A stretch of 64,000 nucleotides of DNA from Zeugodacus cucurbitae (taxonomy: Eukaryota > Arthropoda > Insecta > Diptera > Tephritidae). A model generated the notes under the pieces. It was not told the origin of the DNA, did no database searches, and was given only the letters and a program-made list of their open reading frames with translations. A program made the position numbers and the translations under genes. Shown piece by piece: positions 40,238 through 51,700 of the stretch. Positions within the stretch are counted from its first letter, which is position 1, and every line of letters starts with the position of its first letter. The stretch lies in assembly GCF_028554725.1 (NCBI RefSeq), contig NC_071670.1, positions 1,736,001-1,800,000 on the forward strand, in the 5' to 3' direction.

Positions 40238-43200
40238 ATGACAGCAACATTGCGTTATCGTGGTGATAAAAACAATCTCATCGAGTTGGCCAAAAATTTG
40301 GATGCATTCAAGAAGGTGCCCGAAAAATATACAGAAACAACAGAAATAGGTGGTACATGTAAGTTGATATACAGATATTTGCATAAAAGTAAGTTATTTA
40401 CTGTAATAACGTATCCTTCATTGTTCCCAGTATCTTTAATAAGTCGTTTGCTCATAATTTACCTCATATACAAAGAGGTATGCTATTACAAGGAAGCTAA
40501 TCTCATATACCAATTTGAACCTGACATCGACATGGATGATAAAGTGCAAATGCATGTCGATATTACTGTGGCCATGCCTTGCTCTTGTAAGTAAATGTTA
40601 CATTGTCAAATAGTGCATAAAAATACAATCAATAATACAAATTTATAATGTGTAGCTCTTTCCGGCGTTGATCTAATGGATGAGACACAACAGGACGTAT
40701 TCGCGTATGGTGCATTACAACGAGAAGGTACATGGTGGGTTTTGCCGGAAGAGGAGCGTCTGCAATTCGAACGCATGCAGCATATGAATACGTTTTTGCG
40801 AGAAGAATATCACTCTGTTGCAGATATTCTTTTTAAAGATATTATTAACAATAATGAAGTGAATGTAAAACCATTAGGAAATGTAAAGAAACTGCCAGAG
40901 GAGCAATATGATGCTTGCCGTTTACATGGAACATTGGGTATTAATAAGGTAATTAATTGTTTTCAATTTATTTCATCAACAAATTGATTGTCGGCTTTTT
41001 TGCATACGTAACTATTACTGTCCACTGTTATTTGTTTATTTATACACAATCGGTATATTATTACACAGCGTATGCACTATACATTTTTATGACTTTAACA
41101 AATTTATTGCATTTAAGTATTTTAGTGATTTATTGGCGTACGAAATTCATAAATTATGTTAGCGTTATCAGGAATAATTAATATTTATTTAGTTTTATTA
41201 TACAAAACACTGAATTTATAAAATTACTACGTTTTCTGTTCGCGAATATAAATTGGAAAATGGCAACTCTATTCATAGGTGCCATAATTGGCAACTCGAA
41301 ATGCTGAACGCGGGGATGTTATTAAAATATCCGTAGCTGATTTAACTGTTGAACAATTTTATGCACAGATTAACATAAAACAATGATTATATTGCACGAT
41401 AAAGGTAAAGTAAAACAAAAACAAAAAAAAAATAAAATAAATTTCATATTCCACTTTAATAATTGAATGGCAACAACGTATACACATCAAAATGAAATCG
41501 AAATTTGAATACGGTGGCAACACTACCAGTCCAATCTAAAAAGAAAGCTGTAAAGAAATGTTTGGTTAATTGTGGCGTAGCTAATATAAATTTATAAAAA
41601 AATATGTTTTATGCACATTTAATTTTGGCCAAAAAGGGCCCTTTGGCCCGAGTATGGTTGGCTGCTCACTGGGACAAGAAAATAACAAAGGCGCATGTGT
41701 TCGAAACCAATATCGAGAAGTCTGTGGAAGGCATAATGCAACCAAAAGTAAAATTGGCGCTTCGCACTTCGGGTCATCTATTGTTGGGCGTCGTTAGAAT
41801 TTATTCTAGGAAAGCTAAGTATTTATTGGCGGATTGCAATGAAGCATTTGTTAAGATCAAAATGGCTTTTAGGCCTGGCATGGTTGATCTTCCGGAAGGA
41901 CATAGAGAAGCAAATGTAAATGCAATCACTCTGCCAGAAGTATTTCATGATTTTGATACAGCCTTGCCTGAGTTGAATGATATTGACATTGAGGCACAAT
42001 TTGCTATAAACCAATCCAGAGCAGATGAGATCACTATGCGAGAGGATTATGGTGGTAGCTTATCACTTTCAATACATGACGACGGTTTTGGTGATATGGG
42101 ATTTGAAGGTGATACTCCTGATTTGATACGTGGTCCAATAGATGCCAATATCGATGATCAGTTATTTGGTGATGGTGGCATGGCGGACGTAACATTGGTG
42201 GATGAACCAAAAATAACATTAAACGACACAGATTTGGGAAATTCTCGTTTGGATGGAGATGGTTTTGGCGATGAATTTGGACAACCAGAACTCTTTGAAG
42301 ACGACCTGTTCGCTGAACCGCCGTTAGATAGCAGTGACAATAATTTAAAAGCTGCTATTGGAGCGGCACAAGAATCTGATGATGAAGGCATGGATCATAT
42401 GGACATTAGACCACCATCTGTAGCTTCGAGTTGTGATCACGCGTCGGAAATAAACGAAGTAGAAAAGGAAGCTCTTAAAGATGACGGTATTGAAGCTTTG
42501 GGTAATTTAAAGGAAGATGAAAACCAATTGGATCAATCAACATTACTGCAAAATGAAGATGAAAGCTTTGCATTAGCCCCTATAGATGCCTCGGCATATA
42601 AAGGTGTTACCAAAGCTAAACGCAAACGCAAACTTATTGTTGATGAAGTCAAAAATATATCTGGCGAGGAAATGAAGGCACAATTGGCGAACACAACGGA
42701 CATTGTAACAACATTGGATTTAGCACCACCAACAAAACGTTTAACCTATTGGAAGGAAACTGGCGGTGTGGAAAAATTATTTTCATTACCTTCAAGAACT
42801 ATACCGGCAAGAACATTGTTTTTAAATTACCAACGTCATTTAGTGTCGCGCAATTCAGCACTCGAAGACTTTTCTATACTTGGCCCATCTGATTTGTTGG
42901 CCATAGAGCATATACAGAATGAAAATGATGCAAATGTCATAAATAATAAGCGTGGTCGTAAGCGAAAGCATGACCTCCAACCTGTACAGCAAATCTTAGC
43001 GGATGTGACGGCACAAAGTCTGGCGGCTCCAGAAGCTGTGCGTGACCTCGAACAAAGTGTTGGTCAAGCACAATTTTCATTGGGCGACAATTTAATACCA
43101 CCTGCAGAGAACTCGTTGTTTGACAATATGCGCAGTCCCAGCCGTATGCTCAGCATGAATGAAATCAACGGTATGGAAAATCTAACATCACTTAACGATT

Positions 43201-45101
43201 TACCACTGACGCCGAGTAATTTGCATCACGGCCTCGACGCATCCGATGATTTCAACCATGGCGACGCGACGCCCGCTGGCCTACATCACGGCGACCAAAC
43301 TCCGCATCATTCCAGTATTGAGCATATCGATCATTTACCCAATTTACCAGCCGATCAGGTGTCATCTATATTGCAAGAAGCTGAGAATATACCAAATATC
43401 CAAACAGATGTACAAACCAGCAAGGCACAACGCACCAGCGATATATCAACAGATTGGAATGATTATGATCTACCACCACCGCCGCCTAATCCCGCAGAAG
43501 AGCAGTTGGAAAACGAAACAGATGAACAATTTGAGGAACGCGTACTCAATAAACGTGCAGCGCAATTATTCTATACCGTTAAGTCACGTTTAATAAAACA
43601 GGATTGCCTAATATTGTCTGCATTGACCGTTAATAACACCAGGAAGCAGGCGGCACAAAAGTTCTACTCGCTTCTGGTGCTGAAAAAGTTCCGAGCACTC
43701 AACATTGAACAGACCCAGCCATATGCGGACATAGAGATATCAAGAGGACCACTATTTGAGAATCCGAAATTATAAAGCATGATAAAATTTATTATATTTT
43801 CTTTTATATTATTATAATTATTGTATTTTATATAACGAATGCAAATTCGGTTTTAAATCGTAATTTTCTGTATGTAAATAATAAATTATTTTTATATATA
43901 AATAAATATTATTGTACGAAAATGATGTGCATTGAACGCGAACGTGTAGTTGTAACAGACAAGCAGGTATTGTGTTAACGTAACGAAAACTTTCGACAGT
44001 AGCGATCCATAGTTAAGTAAGTTTAAAGAAACAACTGCTTTAGCAACCGAAATGTATATGTAGCACTGGCTTAACGCTTCCCAAACAGTTTGTATTGTAT
44101 TTTAAAATAAAGTAGTTTTATAACAAAATTATGTGCTTATTTTATGAAATTTATCTATACTAACCAAATTCAAGGTTGCTGGAGTACTACACTTGGTTGG
44201 TGGCGCACAACCATTCGTTGGGCTCTTTGGCGATCACTGGACAATCGATTTTCGACGCACGCCAGCCAATTTTACACATCGCATCAATCGCCTGAGTTTT
44301 GGACAATATTCACGACGTATCGTACAACCGCTTGAAGGCGACGAAACGCTAGTAGCCGACGAAGAGACTACAGTGCAGTACTTCTTGAAGATTGTGCCCA
44401 CCGAAATACACAACACTTTCACAACGATCAATACGTTTCAATATGCAGTGACGGAGAATGTGCGGCAATTGGGTGTGTATAAATGCTGTGCTTTATTGCC
44501 TTCCTTATACATATTTATTCAATAATAACAATTTTTGTTTTATTTTTAGATTCAAGCAAAAATTCTTACGGCTCTCCCGGCATCTACTTCAAATACGACT
44601 GGTCGGCATTAAAGATTATTGTGCGCACCGATCGCGATAATCTCGTGCAGTTCATAATACGACTATGTTCCATCATAGCTGGCATCATCGTTATATCAGG
44701 CAAATACACATAAGCTCAAATTTATTTGAATTCAATTATTGTAATAAAGTTGTATTGATTCCATTGCAGGCGTTTTAAATATCACGTTGGTGACTGTGCA
44801 ACGCCTTACCGTCACTACTGTTGCGCCGCAACTCTTACACGAAGCAATAGCTCAACGCTTAGCCCTTGATGCCGCTATGCGTGATAGTGGCGCTCATGTC
44901 GCGGTTGCAGCCGGTGCTGTGAATGTGAATCTCCTTGACGCCAGCTCCACAGCACCCACTAATAAAGTACTTACAAATAATCTCATAAATACGGCGAATA
45001 GCATGTCGGACAGCATAAGCTTGTTGAATGCCACAACCACAACAGCCGGCATTCCAACTATTGTGCCAATAGGCGTGGATGAGGAGACCCAGCACAAGTA
45101 G
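40238..45101 (+). CDS. ERGIC2: ERGIC2: ER-Golgi intermediate compartment protein 2
   Basis: ERGIC2 is a two-pass membrane protein cycling between ER and Golgi with ERGIC3. Six exons join in frame: 40238-40358, 40431-40586, 40656-40948, 44175-44472, 44550-44699 and 44770-45101, giving 449 residues. Residues near 42-60 (LISRLLIIYLIYKEVCYY) and a late stretch (FIIRLCSIIAGIIVISGVLN) are the membrane segments. Between them lies the lumenal domain with DITVAMPCSSLSGVDLMDET and FTHRINRLSFG. The C-terminal cytosolic tail is longer than in vertebrates and low in complexity. Intron 3 (3.2 kb) contains Rad21. Intron 5 appears to use a GC donor (TCAG/GCAAAT). The Drosophila counterpart is CG4293, as I recall. 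Confidence 0.92.
41604..43775 (+). CDS. Rad21: Rad21 cohesin kleisin subunit, intronless
   Basis: Rad21/Scc1 (verthandi in flies) closes the cohesin ring by bridging SMC1 and SMC3 and is cleaved by separase. One 723-residue open frame starts MFYAHLILAKKGPLARVWLA. The Rad21/Rec8 N-terminal domain covers residues 1 to about 105. The centre is acidic, with AKRKRKLIVDEVKNISGEEM and TTLDLAPPTKRLTYWKETGG near 340-400. The C-terminal winged helix ends the protein (TRKQAAQKFYSLLVLKKFRA). Length fits fly Rad21 (about 715). It lies on the same strand inside ERGIC2 intron 3 and has no introns, suggesting a retrocopy or intron loss; the intact frame argues that it works. Confidence 0.92.
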   Translation: MFYAHLILAKKGPLARVWLAAHWDKKITKAHVFETNIEKSVEGIMQPKVKLALRTSGHLLLGVVRIYSRKAKYLLADCNEAFVKIKMAFRPGMVDLPEGHREANVNAITLPEVFHDFDTALPELNDIDIEAQFAINQSRADEITMREDYGGSLSLSIHDDGFGDMGFEGDTPDLIRGPIDANIDDQLFGDGGMADVTLVDEPKITLNDTDLGNSRLDGDGFGDEFGQPELFEDDLFAEPPLDSSDNNLKAAIGAAQESDDEGMDHMDIRPPSVASSCDHASEINEVEKEALKDDGIEALGNLKEDENQLDQSTLLQNEDESFALAPIDASAYKGVTKAKRKRKLIVDEVKNISGEEMKAQLANTTDIVTTLDLAPPTKRLTYWKETGGVEKLFSLPSRTIPARTLFLNYQRHLVSRNSALEDFSILGPSDLLAIEHIQNENDANVINNKRGRKRKHDLQPVQQILADVTAQSLAAPEAVRDLEQSVGQAQFSLGDNLIPPAENSLFDNMRSPSRMLSMNEINGMENLTSLNDLPLTPSNLHHGLDASDDFNHGDATPAGLHHGDQTPHHSSIEHIDHLPNLPADQVSSILQEAENIPNIQTDVQTSKAQRTSDISTDWNDYDLPPPPPNPAEEQLENETDEQFEERVLNKRAAQLFYTVKSRLIKQDCLILSALTVNNTRKQAAQKFYSLLVLKKFRALNIEQTQPYADIEISRGPLFENPKL
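43776..44174. other. Rad21 3' flank within ERGIC2 intron 3
   Basis: AT-rich sequence with AATAAA-type signals near 43880-43910 that probably end Rad21 transcripts, then the branch and acceptor region of ERGIC2 exon 4. No other gene is visible. Confidence 0.5.
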
Positions 45102-45198
45102 CTCTTGCACAGCAGCACACGGTCAACACGGATTGAGGTAAAAACCTCACCAATTTTCCATTATTTTCAGCGAATATTATATTTAAATTGTAGTTGCA

Positions 45199-45235
45199 TA
45201 CATATGTATGTATGTATGTATGTATGTAGGTGCAT
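45199..45235. repeat. (GTAT)n microsatellite
   Basis: About seven TATG/GTAT units lie in the ERGIC2 3' flank, next to an AATAAA at about 45236-45241 that may serve as its poly(A) signal. Confidence 0.75.
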
Positions 45236-45475
45236 AAATAAAACACGCTTCATATATTATGCATAGTTCGGTGTAAGAATCAGCTACTATTCTTTATTTA
45301 GCATTCCAATGTTGCTCACAGCTAATAAATATACAATTTTAAACAAACACGTACATACTTACATGTGTATGTATGTCATAAGACACTTGAATTTCTTACT
45401 ATTGCTTAATTATAAAACCTTTGAATGAATGTATGCATATATATGCATTTATATAGTAACATTTGTGTGAGTATA

Positions 45476-48400
45476 TTAATTCTTCAACGTCTCGAATAGA
45501 TCCATCTTGATATTGGCGAAATTACCGCTACGCTTGTAACCGCATATGCTTTTCAAGAGTTCCAAACTCGATGCAACTGTCGTGTTCACATCTTGTTCAT
45601 TGCCCAAGCTGGGATTCAATTCCACCAAATCGATGCCTTGCACACGATTCGTGTCACGTAATGCCTCTACCACCGAGATACCCTCGCGTAATGTGAGGCC
45701 GGCACAGACGGCGGTACCAGTACTGGGCGCTACGGTTTTGTCCAAGGCATCAATATCGAAGCTGACATGTATCTTATTTTGCGGCTTCAGTGAGTCCAGT
45801 GTACGCTCGATGATTTTAGAGATGCCATACTTGTCCACAGACTGAAAAGAGAAAAGCATACAAGAAGAGTGAGGCGAGGCTTTCAGGTAGGACATATTCA
45901 AGAATTCACTTAACGGTAGTAATTAGTTATATACAATACATATAAAAGTATAAACCCTGTGAGTGAAGTTTCTAAAGGGGCCATCTTGAGGGGCCTGAAT
46001 TGAACTCAGTTTGATAGTAAAAGCTAGTTATAGTTTTAGTTATGCTTAATATGAGCTTTCTAAACCATTTAATGACCAAAATTTGACTAGAAGAGACACA
46101 AAATAAGCACTAAGAGCAGTGCCCTGTGAGCAGTACCCTGCAACCTACTCATCTTGGCTCGAATCCGTTATTAATTGCTCCCGCTTGTTGTTTGTTGTTG
46201 TTCAACAGCGCTCCATCTGTTTTTCCTTTTCGTAGTACCAAGTGAAGCCAGTTCCTTCTCCATCTGGTCTTTCCAACGGAGTGGTTGTCTTCCACTGCTT
46301 TTACCAGTATCAAAGCTGGGTGCTTGCGTTCATTCGGAACGAGTCAGTTGTCCGCTGTCTTATTCGCTGAATATTGTCAATGTCGTCGTAAAACTCTTAT
46401 AGCTCATCACTCCATCGTATATATATCGTATCCATAGTAGCAACTGTTGGGAAGAATGATTATGCGTTGGATTTCATAGCTGACATTGTTGTTTGTGTTA
46501 ATGCTGGTTCCAAAATAGACGAAATTATCTAACTTCAAAGTAATGACTGTCAACAGTGACGTGGGAACCAAGTCGCGAATGCGCTAAGTGTTTCTTTGAT
46601 GGCAAAAGATATTTCGTATTGTCCTCGTTCGCTACCAGACGCTTCGCTTCCTAATCCAGTCTGGAAATGGGAGAACTAATGGCGCGGTTGTGAAGTCCGA
46701 TATCGATATCATCGGCGTACGCCAGCAGCTGTACACTCTTGTAGAAGTTGGGCCGAAATTTTCGAAAGAAAATGTGGCTGGCTCTGAGCCGCGATCAAGA
46801 TACAATTACACGAAACGCTATAGCTCTAACCTGGAGCAGAAATTTAAACATCGAAATATCTAAGGTCAAATTAAGTTGGAGTCAGATAAAGAGGCTAGCA
46901 CAAGATCGTAATAAATGGAGGAAACTTTGCTGTTGTAATTTTAGGTTCCAATCTGTTTATTACTGGACCTGACTTCGATATTCAATTAGTTGCTCATAGA
47001 TTCTAATTCTCCGCTTTCTGCTTGGAACTGAACTCAATAAATGAAATATGAGGCTACAAAAATCCATTTTTACTTCTCATCTTATCGCTTTAAACTACCT
47101 TCAGGACAGATATCCTTGTTCTTCTGATCCTCCATTCACTTTATTGTCGAACTCAGCCGTCTTCAAACTTTCACTCGTCGGCTCCGCTCCAGCAGGCACA
47201 TTTTACACTCACCTTTCCAATGCTTTTTGTGAATCCCGCATTTGGGCTAACGTTTTTTGCAGTGTATGTAAAATAAACGCATTTTCCATTATGCGAAAGG
47301 TGCCCTTAGAACAATGCCACCAAGTTTTCCCACAAGAAAAGTCATTGGAATTTTTCAACGCACCGATTTTCACGTCCCATAAATAAAATGCTAAAATAGG
47401 TTGGTAGGATCGGAAAGTGCAAGGCTTTATTAGCGCCGCATCACCCCAGCAACGGACGGCGTATGCGGATTATACGCGCGACAGGCGGAAATCGCCAGCA
47501 CACAATTGCAAGCGTCTACATACATATGAACGTATTTATTTATTCGTTTTTTTTTTTTTAATTTGCACCGCGCCGCCGATCCGGTTCATTCCCCTTTTGA
47601 CGCGGCGTTGTAAAAATTAATGTCCCTGCATGTGACGGCGAATCCTGCGTACCCTTTTGTATGCGTTTAGCACCCTATACCCATTACAACCACCGCCGCC
47701 ACCCTGCTGCCGCTACCACGCCACAATCAAGGTGTAGACAAAGTGCGGTCGCTGCAATGTACACGGCGAGGGTTGTTCGCCGCAGCTCGCTCCCATGCAA
47801 GGATATCAATGATCGCTACAGTGTATGCCGTGGGCTAAGCGTAAACTGATCTTGCTCCTGCTGTTGTCAGCGGCGCCGCTGCGTCAACTTTCCAACGGCA
47901 GGGAAGGAACAACGTTGTCAAACAAGTTTTGTAACAGCATAAATAAAGCACACACACATATGGACATACAGTTACGAAACCCAGCCGAAGGACTCACGGA
48001 AAATGTTGCCGCAGTTGTTTGCGCAGACAGACAGTGTACTCGTATAGAATGCACCCCCTCGTTACCAGACAAAAACCCATCGCGTGAGCTAAGGCACAGT
48101 GGGTCAACTTGGACTCTTTTCTTCAATAAACATATAAGACGCGGTGACTCAGTTCTTCACACGCGCTGACTATTGTCTTCAATACATTTTTGAATGCATA
48201 TTTGAGGTGGATGTTCTGATAGGCTGGATCTCACTCGAATTTGAAGGACCGTACGTCAAGGCTTATTCTTATTCTTCAATCCAAATTGCTACTTTGGCCT
48301 CTTAGTTTGGATCGTAGTTCACAAGATTACTAGATCAAGCTTCTTCGACTACTGTTAAATAGAAGGTATAGCTGCTTTTAAGCCGGAGGTTTGAGATTGT

Positions 48401-48749
48401 CGAAGGGTCGTTGTTAAAGTAATTCGCGGATTGGCCTAGACCACCTCCCATCTAATCAGGCTTCACATGCGCCATCTGTAGTATTTTTCATATCGCATCG
48501 CATTTGCCAGTCTTTTAAAAAGTTCCTTCAATTATTTCTTTACAAAATCTCAAAAGACCCCACTGTTTTAAAGTAGAACGCGCGCATATCCTTTTGTATG
48601 TATGTATGTTTGTATATAGTCTGAGTAAGTGTATGTAATGTATACTTACATCCATTGCAAACGCTCGTATGCCCAATTTATTCAGTATATACGCTTCGTA
48701 CGGGTCAATGTCCCTCAAGCCAATATAAACGAGCTGATCGGCGGCCAAG
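45476..48749 (-). CDS. arg: Arginase, two 3' exons (partial)
   Basis: Arginase hydrolyses arginine to ornithine and urea with two Mn ions. The last exon is complement(45476-45841) and the preceding one complement(48650-48749); the junction is in phase (GIRAFAMD then SVDKYGISKIIE). The visible protein carries QLVYIGLRDIDPYEAYILNK, the Mn-ligand segment VSFDIDALD, and STGTAVCAGLTLREGISVVE with the late VELNPSLG. The order and spacing match insect arginase. The first roughly 195 residues, including the GGDH and DAHAD motifs, are not found between 48750 and the elav gene. The 2.8-kb intron contains LINE debris. Confidence 0.88.
46145..46735 (-). pseudogene. Non-LTR reverse transcriptase relic (RTE-like)
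   Basis: On the minus strand the sequence decodes to YADDIDI, the RT active site, then EAKRLVANEDNTKYLLPSKK, HSRLGSHVTVDSHYFEV and, after a gap, LRWKDQMEKELASLGTTKRK. These phrases follow the order of RTE-type LINE C-termini. Stops, frameshifts and an internal deletion make it inactive. It lies in the arginase intron. Confidence 0.6.
46748..46935 (+). pseudogene. LINE C-terminal scrap
   Basis: The frame contains SRNLNIEISKVKLSWSQIKR and LAQDRNKWRKLC, a pattern (W..I..LAQDRxxWR...C) typical of the end of LINE ORF2 proteins. It faces the RTE relic on the opposite strand. Nothing else of the element is recognisable. 46940-48640 shows no convincing gene. Confidence 0.4.
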
Positions 48750-51700
48750 CTGTAAATAAAAATGATAGAAAATAAATAGAAATGAGAATAAGACAATGAA
48801 GCATACATATATATTTAAAGGATATACGAAAATATCCTGCTGTAGATAGAAAATAAATGTGTATCGCAACTATAACCGCTTAAAACCTTTAATTTCCAGC
48901 TTTTCTTTATCTTAAACAGGCTAAAGATTCAGGATATCTTAGTTTTTCCAAATAGATCAGACAGTCTAGTAGTTGTAAATGCTTATTGTCACGATACGAG
49001 TCCTTGTTTTGATACGAGTACCACTTCTAAACCTTCTAGTACCACTTCAAACGTTATTCCTATCAACGGTTGCTCTACCCTTTCTCTCAACGATCGACCT
49101 CTGAGCTATAAAAAAGTTCAGAAAATTCGTTTTCCTGCTTGAGGACCCCACTTGAAGTTAAGTTCGATTTTTATCGGCTACATTCATCTCAACTTTTCGT
49201 GAGGTCACCACGTCTAATGCTTAAAATCGATGTATCTGTCATAAAGCCTCGTAGAAAAGGCTAGTTGCAATACCAAGATATGAAAGAATGAAGCGGGTGT
49301 TCTTCCCGGTTATGTGACCGGATTTCGGTCTTAATTCAACCCCGATTTAAGACAGAGCACAGCTAGCATTTAAGATAGCTCCGATATGCCGTCCATTTCC
49401 TGCAATATCTACTCAATCGAGCCATTTTTTGTCCATTCACCTTAATCCAATCACTCCTTTGGACCAACTGAGACCTGAACACGGACAGGACTGAGCCAGA
49501 ATGATTCTCACAACAGCCGGATCTTTGTGAGACCGGTTTTTATACGGACAAGAATTCGTGTAAATTCCGGTAACGTAGAACCGGGCTGTTATTTCGACGA
49601 TTTAACTCTGTTTGGATCAGTAAGCTTTAAGTTTAGATGTAGCAACTGAGTCCTACTACTGTCTGTCATATATATTGTGAGATGTCAAAATTGAGAGAAC
49701 GCGGCTCACTAGCCTAGACTCGAATTTACTTATTTGCTAGATCGTCTACCGTTAGACCATTTTTATAAACATTTTAACGGTTATACCATAACTGTACTTT
49801 TCCAAAGCGATGCCTCGTTTTGATTAGAAAACATATTTTGATTTAACTTCGTATTTAAATTAAAAAAAAACGCCAGCGTTTTCATGCATGGAACCCATTG
49901 GAAACGGATTTCTTGAGTGATAGACAGCATAACTTTGGACTTCATCAAACACCCGAAAGTGGCTTAAGAGTGTGGTCGATGAGTGGCACACGGAAAAAAG
50001 GTTTCGGTGATATATTATCATTATGAATTAAAATCGTTTCGGTTTCCGGCTGTGAACCAATACAGCTGACAGGCCACGTAGCGCGTTGAAAATGCGCCAG
50101 TTGTTGGAAACTTTCAAAACACATGCCACGATCACCACGCGATCGGCTGGGCAACGCCCAAGGGGCGAAAACTAATCATTTGCATCGGCGCAGCAAGCTG
50201 AAAACAACCCACCGCGATTAGTTTAGGCAATATATGTATGTATTTATGAGCATGTGTTTCTCAGACAGCAAATGTAAAATTAAAAAAAAAAACAAGAAAA
50301 ACGGCTGGCAGCGTTGTAAAAGGATACGCGCACACATACACAGCGTATTTACATGTAAGCTTGCCTTGCAAGGCGAGCAACGCTTCGAGGGTCCTTAATT
50401 TTCCAGCACAGCGCACCGCACCGCTTGGCTGCCAGTTGGCCGCGTTGCTTTTGTGACACGTGATTAGTAGCAATATGTGCCACTGCACTGGCACTGGCCA
50501 GCGACGACGACAATGCGCGGCCCAGTTTCGTCTACCCTGCAAGTTGTCGCTTGCCTCAGCGCTGCTCGTTCACGCGTGCGATGTTGTAAGTGCATTTTAC
50601 ATTTTTCATTATCCTGCAGCACGAAGCGTGTAAACAGCCCAAAGGGGGTGCTTTTACATGCCACTCTATGCAGCAAGTAGCGTTCGTCCTGCTTGTAAGG
50701 ACGCCTTACACAATCGGCTGACTTTTCAGGTTTTGTCGATTTGGTTTACATACATTTGCCGCGCTTACATGCGTGTGTCGGTAAATATGGAAGCCGAAAT
50801 TGCTTTTTTGTGTTGTTGTTTTTTGTTTTCGCCATATTTGCATAAGTTAAGGGTGGATTAGAAGTGCCTTGTGTGTGTTTGGCCATTTGGATTTCTGCTT
50901 CCACAGATTATAAATACGTTGTTTTTTTTTCACGAGCGGCTGTGTTTTGAAAATTAGGTTCCAGATGTTTGGCTTTGAATCCTTGTTATGTCCCTAATAA
51001 TTCTATTCAACTGTGACGTAACCCTTTTGATTTTTTGAATATTTCTGAAAAACAAATAAACCAACTTTCTAGTGAAACGCTTCAAGCAACATAAACTGCA
51101 AGCGTACAACGCCATACCAGGCCTGCGACTGCGCTTTGTCTTTCCGTGTGTTATTCAGCTATAATTTTCTTAAGCTGAATAATCACTGCAAAATCACTCG
51201 AAAATCCCAAAAGGCCTGATAAGGGGTTACACTTATTTAAAATTGTTGTAATAGCAGTGGTAATACGGTACAATAGTTCTTCAATGCATTTGTTTCAAAA
51301 TACCTTAAAAATCGTTCCTTCATAAGTGAAAACGTAGAAGAAAGATAGATCGTTCAGGAGGTGATATCAACAGCTCCAACTATGCTGCTGTAGATTGGCG
51401 CTTAGCGACAAATCTTCAAATCAAATTTATGATCCCACAAGTTCTAAGCCGACTTCATTTAGCGGACAGCTATTCTAAGAAGACTTTCTAGGTTAGAAAA
51501 ATGTAGCTTCATGAGTTGGAAAAGTAGTTGGCTACAATTGTCTACAAAGTGAGCATTTTTCTCTAGTGTCGTTTGATACCCGACCCGAATTATAATCATT
51601 TAAACAACTCACTCGGCTGTGATTGTCTAAGCAGCTTTACTTCGATTCTTCAAATAGCGCAGGATTTCTATATGAAATCCTTTAAATCCTTTCCTTATTT

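Noticed and set aside
46175..48169. Chains of short + frames in the arginase intron
   Set aside because: Apart from the LINE scrap at 46748, no domains and no consistent splice phases.
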